Assembly: GCA_028753945.1 (NCBI GenBank)
Contig: JAPNXP010000007.1
Coordinates: 4,402,001-4,466,000, forward strand
Direction: 5' to 3'
Source: Hexactinellida sp. DTS-2022
Taxonomy: Eukaryota; Porifera; Hexactinellida
DNA length: 64,000 nt
Part shown: positions 58,123-64,000 of the stretch, piece after piece
Layout of the letters: every line of letters starts with the position of its first letter
Position numbering within the stretch: position 1 is the first letter of the stretch
Made by a program: the position numbers and the translations under genes
Notes under the pieces: generated by a model
Told to the model about the DNA's origin: nothing
The model's database searches: none
The model's input: the letters and a program-made list of their open reading frames with translations, nothing else

Positions 58123-59847
58123 CATAGACTCCTTTAGACAGGAGCGGTCCTTGAGCCGGGTTCTAAATCCGCCCCCCTAGGCAAATTTGAAGCCGTGCCG
58201 CCCTCCAAATTTTCGAATACATGTCCTAATTTAGTAGTGTATCGTATTGGGAAAATTAACAACAAAAGAGGTCAGGTTGGAACTAGACCTTATTCGGGCG
58301 GGCCCGCGCACCCAGGGGTGAGTGATATTTTGGAAATATTTATGAGGGAGCGGGAAATTGGGCCATATCAGGTGCTATCTCCATGTTCATAATATATTAA
58401 GTTGGACGAAATTTCAACTATGCATACTTAGGATGTGGGATACCTAACTCTAGATTTATCAGGTTCCTGATTGGAACCTGATAAACCGGGGAAGTTACGG
58501 CCTTGCTAAATTCTAAAACAAACAAAACATTGAGTATTTGGAAATTAGGAGGAAAAAGTATTTAGAGAATTGGGCCATTTAGTTTACGGATTATAAAATA
58601 AAATTGGGTGAAAAATAAGTCTAATTGATGTGTGTTTTGGACTATGGGTGTGGGATAATCAGAGGATGAGCATTTTCAATTTACATAAGCAAGTGATCGT
58701 TGTGTGTACTTCAATTGTTCACTCAGTTTACAAATATGCCGCCCCTAAATTGTTCCGCCCTAGGCGACTGCCTAGTTCGCCTAGTGGAAGGACCGGCCCT
58801 GCCTTTAGATAAGGACTGGAACGTCGCGATCTCGGGTATTAACTTGAGTCTGAGAGGCTCCAATTGTAAAAATTGAAAAAGCATTAGATTTCCGGTTTTC
58901 AAATGTGATTTTTGGCATATAGGGGTAACTTTTGGTACCCGTCAACAATTTGAGGTTTTCACTCAAAATTTCTCACACCTCGACAAGTTATGACGTCATT
59001 GTCACATTTCGAGAACCCTGAAAAGTCACTTAATTCGCGCACTCTAAGAGATAAAATCTAAAAATTTAATAGAACATGCACATTAATGATTCGGACACTT
59101 TAGTCACACCAGATTTCCAATATGCTTACTCATTATCACATGATGACGTAATCACTAAAATTTCACATTGTTAAATTTGACTATTTAGGCCTATTTACGC
59201 TTTATAATCAATGTTAGAAGTGTATAAACCATACACCAACCGCGAAGCGGTTGGTGAGTGGTTGGGTTCTCCCGCAAAGCGACCTAGCAAACGAGGCGCC
59301 CTAGTCTATATAGATATACTGTAGCATCAATCTATATAGATAATAGCGCGCTTCGCGGCAGAACCCAACCACACACCAACCGCTTCGCGGTTGGTGTATG
59401 GTTTATACACTTCTAACATTGATTATAAAGCGTAAATAGACCTAAATAGTCAAATTTAACAATGTGAAATTTTAGTGATTACGTCATCATGTGATAATAA
59501 GTAAGCATGTTGGCGATCTGGTGTTACCAAAGTGTTCGCATCATTAATGTGCATGTTCTATTAAATTTTCAGATTTTTTTCTCTTAGAGTGCGCGAATTA
59601 TGTGCGATTAAGTGACTTTTCAGGGTTCTCGAAATGTGACAATGACGTCATAACTTGTCGAGGTGTGAGAAATTTTGAGTGAAAACCTCAAATTGTTGAC
59701 GGGTGCCAAAGTTACCCCTATAGCCAAAAATCACATTTGGAAACCGGAAATCTAATGCTTTTTCAATTTTAAAAATTGGAGCCTCTCAGATTCAAGTTAA
59801 AAACCCCGAGATCGCGACGTTCCAGTCCTTATCTAAAGGAGTCTATG
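58123..59847. mobile_element. Foldback transposon, second copy, carrying a nested hAT
   Basis: Tips CATAGACTCC and GGAGTCTATG with perfect 8-bp duplication GATAATTA (58115-58122, 59848-59855). Arms match 12066-12992, including CAACCGCGAAGCGGTTGG near the centre. The left arm is interrupted right after its tip by the element at 58139-58801. Confidence 0.93.
58139..58801. mobile_element. hAT-like element nested in the foldback arm
   Basis: Tips CAGGAGCGGTCCTT and AAGGACCGGCCCTG with perfect duplication CCTTTAGA (58131-58138, 58802-58809). CGCCCCCCTAGGC near the left end pairs with GCCCTAGGCG near the right. No transposase frame. Confidence 0.93.
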
Positions 59848-59855
59848 GATAATTA

Positions 59856-60570
59856 TGATAAGAGTGTACTTTTACTTTACTCTATCTAGTGTGTATAATG
59901 ATCAATGTTCGAATTTGTGAATATACTATTATTTAGAATATATTGATTATACGTATTATGCATTCTCAAGTACAGTCAGGTTCTCTTAGGAAAATTTAAG
60001 GAGCAAATGTTATGCTCATAATAGAGAGATATCATAATATGCAAACTCAGCTTAGTAAACACCCAATATAAGTTGCTAACTTGGGAGCATAGGGCTTGTT
60101 CATAATAAAAAGTTTTTCTTATTATGCAAACAAAGTTTGTTCACAATAAGCAGATCTGACTGCACCGGCACACTTATCCAATGTAAGTACAACATATTTT
60201 AATTAAAAATTCCCAGAGAATTATAGGAGCTGAGGCTGAAATTATTGATAAAATAGATATTTACGTATATTCTCGCTTAAATTCTTGAATATTAGTTTGA
60301 AGACATTGCCCCAATAAAAACTAGTCAATAAAATTGTTATTACTTATCACTCAAATTCCCATTTTCACTTTCTCAGGATTTAATAAACCACAAGGAACCT
60401 GGTAGTCATGGTGTTTAGTGTACAAAATGCTCTCTTGGTAATCTAATGTTTGGATTGGCGGGGATACGAATTAATGTGTTTCAGATGCATTATGTGATAT
60501 TAATAAATATATAAATACAAAAAATTCCAGAAATGCCAATATGCACTTAATATAATTTACAAATATATAA
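59856..60570. other. Unassigned AT-rich DNA downstream of the 7TM-like gene
   Basis: No supported exon. The pair CTCATAATAGAGAG and CATAATATGC-like words near 60015-60125 hint at a worn MITE. Confidence 0.35.
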
Positions 60571-61676
60571 TCACAGTAGAAGAGGGTTCCTGAATTTAGT
60601 TTTGTATCCTGTTTTGCCGTTCACTCGTCTCCAGATGATAATTGACATTCTATACAGTCCAATTGATGTGTAGGGAAGAATTATGCAAATAGCACCAATA
60701 TATAAGAACAGATAGATAACAAGGTTAACGGTTGTTGTAACGTTATTAGCAATAGGATGGTGTCGTATTTTGCAGAAATTGAAGTTGCTACTTTCGAAAT
60801 AAATGTTGTCCCAAACTATGATGGAAACAATTAACGTATTAGATAGTATGTCTGTTATAAATAAGAATGATGCCCCGACCCATAATATAGAGAGGAATCT
60901 CGCAAAACTCTTTTGCATTTTAGTCATTTTTTTGCATAATGTTCTATTTATTTACTGATTTTGAGGTCTACTATTGTCCAGTTAACTACCATCTTCAATC
61001 TTCTTGAGTGTTTAACCATCAAAACAAATAAGATTGATTCAAATACACAATGAATAACCCTCATGATTACTGTCAAAATACAAATCAGAGTACACACCTG
61101 ACGAATAACTATATATATCGCAGTGATGCCCAAGTAATAGCGAATATTTGTCGATTTAATCCAACTTTTCTGAGCGTATCTCGCTGATAGATAGATACAG
61201 AGACTTGTCAATAGAGACAGACTTATCATAAATAGATTTGTTGCCAATGTATCAGTGTAAAGCATAAGTTTTACATTCACTTTATCAATGAGAATTTTGC
61301 CACTCTGATAAAATAACACATTTAATTGATGTGGAAAAGTGTCATTGGTTTCTGTTAAACCAAATTCATTCAAGTAGTTTGATTCGATAAAGATTGGGCT
61401 TATTGTATTGGGTATCAAGGTTAATGAAATTCCTAATGGTTCTAAAATATTCATAGCGAAAAGGAATAAATGTTTAACAAACTCTGTTTTTGCATTGTAA
61501 GCTTTATCCTGAGAGTCTGTGCTACTATCCAGATTTCTCAGAGAAGCTTTGTATCTATTCCAATTATGTTGAATAGCCTGCAACAAATACACGAACCAGA
61601 AGAAAAATGCTGTTAGAAATAGGACATATATTCCAGAGCTAACAACTGCCCATAGCAGAGATGTTTTTGAAAACAT
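60571..61676 (-). pseudogene. Candidate seven-pass membrane protein, one frame break
   Basis: Two intronless frames lie head to tail: 61676-60948 (242 residues) and 60927-60571 (118 residues), 20 bp apart and shifted in frame. Together about 360 residues with seven hydrophobic segments: LLWAVVSSGIYVLFLTAFFF, LFLFAMNILEPLGISLTLI, LFMISLSLLTSLCIYL, YLGITAIYIVIRQVCTLIC and an adjoining VFESILFVLMV in the first frame; FLSILWVGASFLFITDIL and TVNLVIYLFLYIGAICIIL in the second. This suggests a single gene split by an indel near GTAAATAAATAG (60945-60957), or two genes. The layout recalls a GPCR-like receptor, but no family motif such as DRY or NPxxY is visible. Function unknown. Confidence 0.6.
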
Positions 61677-62214
61677 TACTAGATAATATTGAGGGGAATA
61701 GTTTATATTTATACAATATACAGATAGGAATTGTAATCAATAAAATCTTCAGGACTTGATTACTAATTGCATTCATTGCATAACTTAAAAAATATGAGAC
61801 GGCGATTACGGATTATTAATACACCATTTGATTTCATTTAACAAACCCTCATTATTTTGTCTTGTATCTTGACTATTGGGCACAAATTTACACAGACCAT
61901 TGGTAAGCCTTTAGAATTTTCCGTGACACCTTAACCTAAATCCCAAATGTGATGAAACCATAAAAAATGCCTCACTAACTTGAGTTCTAGATAGCAGAGT
62001 ACTTATAGTGTCCCCTTAACTAGTGGCTAGAATTTCCAATACCTTTCCAGCAATATTTACTCATAGTATCTCATAATATCGACATAAATTATGTATTTGT
62101 ATAGTAAACTTCGGGTATAACGAAACGTATCGAGACTTTATGCTTAATAATATCGTTTGAGCAATTATAAATACAAACATTCGCTATCTCCTGTTTGGTT
62201 ATCAAATTGGTATG
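61677..62214. other. Unassigned AT-rich DNA upstream of the 7TM-like gene
   Basis: No supported exon; ATTTATACAATATA near 61707-61720 on the reverse side could be promoter-like but is not distinctive. Confidence 0.35.
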
Positions 62215-62222
62215 CTCAGGTC

Positions 62223-62411
62223 CAGGGACGGATTATCCAATAGGCACAGTAGGCACTGTGCCTAGGGCCTACGAAAAATTTGGGGCCTAATTGCCAGGGT
62301 TGCCGTGTGGAGGGAATTTTAATTCCCATTCCCATACCCACGGCAACCCTGCTAATTGCTGCCTGGTATCCTCAAAGTGCTTGGGCCTACAATGACCTTA
62401 ATCCGACCCTG
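62223..62411. mobile_element. hAT-like MITE with perfect 8-bp TSD
   Basis: Tips CAGGGACGGATTA and TAATCCGACCCTG; duplication CTCAGGTC at 62215-62222 and 62412-62419. Inner words GGGCCTACGAAAAATTTGGG and TTGGGCCTACAATGA. It carries a 57-bp element inside. Confidence 0.95.
62295..62351. mobile_element. 57-bp miniature hAT-like element
   Basis: Perfect 13-bp TIR CAGGGTTGCCGTG / CACGGCAACCCTG and perfect 8-bp duplication CTAATTGC (62287-62294, 62352-62359). The whole element is a hairpin with GGGAATTTTAATTCCC in its middle. Confidence 0.93.
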
Positions 62412-62419
62412 CTCAGGTC

Positions 62420-63283
62420 TTTTAAGAACACACCGAGTGTGTATTAGCATACCATTGTGAAACCTATATTTATGGAAATCAGTCTATTTCTTTACATTAA
62501 GCCATCTTCAATAAACAACTAGTTGCTTTGACTAGATAAGTTTCAATCAAAGAAATTGGAGATGATTACTGTTGAATCATGCATGATCTAATTTCCTATG
62601 AGTAGTAATAATCTTTATTAACTTCAACTGGGTCATTTATATTTCGTAATTAGTAATTATAATATGCCATTTTTACACCAGGTGCATTTCATAAAGGGAT
62701 ATTTTAAATTTTATTGTTGTATTTGCAAGCTTTGTTTCATCGGATTTTATTATAGAATAGTGGAAAAGTAAAATATTCAGGGGCGTAACCTTCACTATTG
62801 GCCTCGCCAGATTTTGGGAATAGTGGAAATTAGTACAGACACCCTCGCTAGTCCGAACAGGAGATCCAAAACTATTAACCGTATACTTTTTGGGAAAAAT
62901 CTTAAATATTTGAATATTACAATTGAATATTACAAAGTATACTACGTACGTATATGTTTAGTTTGAGTTAAAAAGGATTTGAACAAGTTTGATTCGGTCT
63001 CATTTTATAGAGACATATAGAAAATGTGTAAGGAAACTAACTATGCAATAGTAGCAGCTTTGAGTTTAATTCTAACTTGAAGTAAATCTATTTACAACTT
63101 ATCTTAATGATAGATATACGTAGATAACTAATGCTTAATCTATACTGGTTATGCATTGACACTCTAAGGCTTAGTAACTACGCTGTAGGTCTCTACTTGA
63201 CATCAAGTATCCCTCCATTCAATATAATTCGTACCTTTTTGGTTTCCTCTTATCTCTAGAGGATCTCCTTACTGGCGGCCCTT
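62420..63283. other. Unassigned AT-rich DNA
   Basis: No supported exon or clear repeat. Confidence 0.4.
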
Positions 63284-63502
63284 CTACTTCAGCCATTTTT
63301 TTTCTTCAGCCACTTCTTCAATATGGTCGTATTCCGATACCGTTATCTCTGGTTCGTATACTTCGTGTGTCTCCGATATGTTGTCTTTTGGTACTAAGTG
63401 ATCGGCTAGCCACCTGATTGTAACTTTGCTATTATCTACCTGAATCCACGAGGCTTTCCCTCCTTCTCGTTCGATTTTAGCACTCGGGTACTTGAAGTCC
63501 AT
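63284..63502 (-). CDS. Short ORF, possible retroelement polyprotein tail
   Basis: Reverse-strand 72 codons: MDFKYPSAKIEREGGKASWI followed by QVDNSKVTIRWLADHLVPK and an acidic end (EPEITVSEYDHIEEVAEE). The composition is protein-like and the frame runs to a stop at 63284. It may be the last part of a retroelement or a last exon; I cannot name the family. A GC-tipped palindromic repeat begins just upstream at about 63510. Confidence 0.35.
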   Translation of the reverse strand: MDFKYPSAKIEREGGKASWIQVDNSKVTIRWLADHLVPKDNISETHEVYEPEITVSEYDHIEEVAEEKKWLK

Positions 63503-63504
63503 AA

Positions 63505-63690
63505 CTTTGTACGGCCCCTGGGCCTGATATACCAGTGTAACAGCCCAGATTATACCCCCCTCCTCGAATATACCCGGGTATAATCTGTCCTAGCCTAGAC
63601 TATACCCCCGGGTATGAAGTGAGCAAGCCCAAAGTATACCCCTTTGGGGGTATAATCTGGGCTAGGACAGATTATACTCCCTACCTACCG
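63505..63690. repeat. TATACCC palindromic repeat, second copy
   Basis: CAGCCCAGATTATACCCCCC and GGGTATAATCTGGGCTAGG are inverted; CCCGGGTATAATCTGTCCTA lies between. Related to 11425-11520. Probably a MITE. Confidence 0.65.
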
Positions 63691-64000
63691 TATATTGTGT
63701 CATGTGCAAAAATGTGGGGCGTCTGGTATAATCAATGTATACATAAATCCAATCATACACGATGCAACTTTGTTGCATCACTTGAATGCAACATTGTAAT
63801 AAACAAGGTGCAACAATTTTGCATGAATATCGAACACTCAACAATATTCATGAAATATCGCAAAAACAATTTGTATGCAACATTCCAAATATACGATGCA
63901 AATTTGTTCTACTATCTAACTTTCTTCGTATATTAACAAATAAACGTATGTTCCATCTCTAAGTTGAATAATTCTCGAATCTAACGAATTATTCATGAAC
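63690..64000. other. Unassigned end of window
   Basis: Contains short repeats of GATGCAA.TTTGTT and TGCAACATT (63760-63900). The 105-codon plus-strand frame over this stretch begins in the TATACCC repeat and shows no domain. Confidence 0.35.

Noticed and set aside
63619-63936. 105-codon plus-strand frame
   Set aside because: Begins inside the TATACCC repeat and shows no domain or splice context.

Overview
The window looks like nuclear DNA of an early-branching animal; a demosponge is my best guess, not proven. It is AT-rich. The real genes have short GT-AG introns (mostly 50-350 bp) and encode metazoan-style type I membrane proteins with Ig-like and fibronectin-III-like domains. Most of the remaining DNA is transposons nested inside one another. 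No bacterial, organelle, rRNA, tRNA or CRISPR features were seen.

Layout. 1-13.2 kb: gene-poor DNA with small DNA transposons, including a 4.8-kb interval bounded by about 210-bp inverted repeats (3691-8523) and a 0.93-kb foldback element (12066-12992). 13.2-14.2 kb: a GC-rich broken MULE transposase. 14.19-24.48 kb: one large DNA transposon with long terminal inverted repeats and two convergent genes: a Ulp1/C48-type SUMO-protease-like gene ending in a PHD finger, and a KDZ/Zisupton-type transposase. Later insertions have broken it up. 24.98-50.89 kb: about 25.9 kb that splits one older transposon fragment into two abutting halves. It holds three related immune-receptor-like genes (R1 27.9-30.4, R2 30.8-32.9, R3 33.4-36.4 kb) between two arrays of long units, each carrying an about 120-bp near-perfect hairpin. 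The same hairpin sits in an intron of each receptor gene. 51-64 kb: more MITEs, hAT-like elements with 8-bp target duplications, a MULE relic, a frame-broken candidate seven-pass membrane protein (60.6-61.7 kb) and a second foldback element carrying a nested hAT.

How parts fit together. In the KDZ element both TIRs carry the same TATA-like motif just outside the first exon, so two mirror-image promoters appear to drive the protease and transposase genes toward each other; their stop codons lie about 50 bp apart. Both genes now carry stops or frameshifts. R1-R3 share signal peptide, Ig-like domain, FN3-like domain(s), Thr/Pro stalk, transmembrane helix and a short tail with three conserved tyrosine motifs (YxYID, YxxM, YxNL), as expected for receptors signalling through SH2 proteins. 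Only R3 is open throughout: R1 has a 375-bp hAT-like insertion in its Ig exon and R2 needs a one-base frame correction. R1 and R3 share an almost identical intron-exon tract in which nearly all differences fall in one exon and change amino acids.
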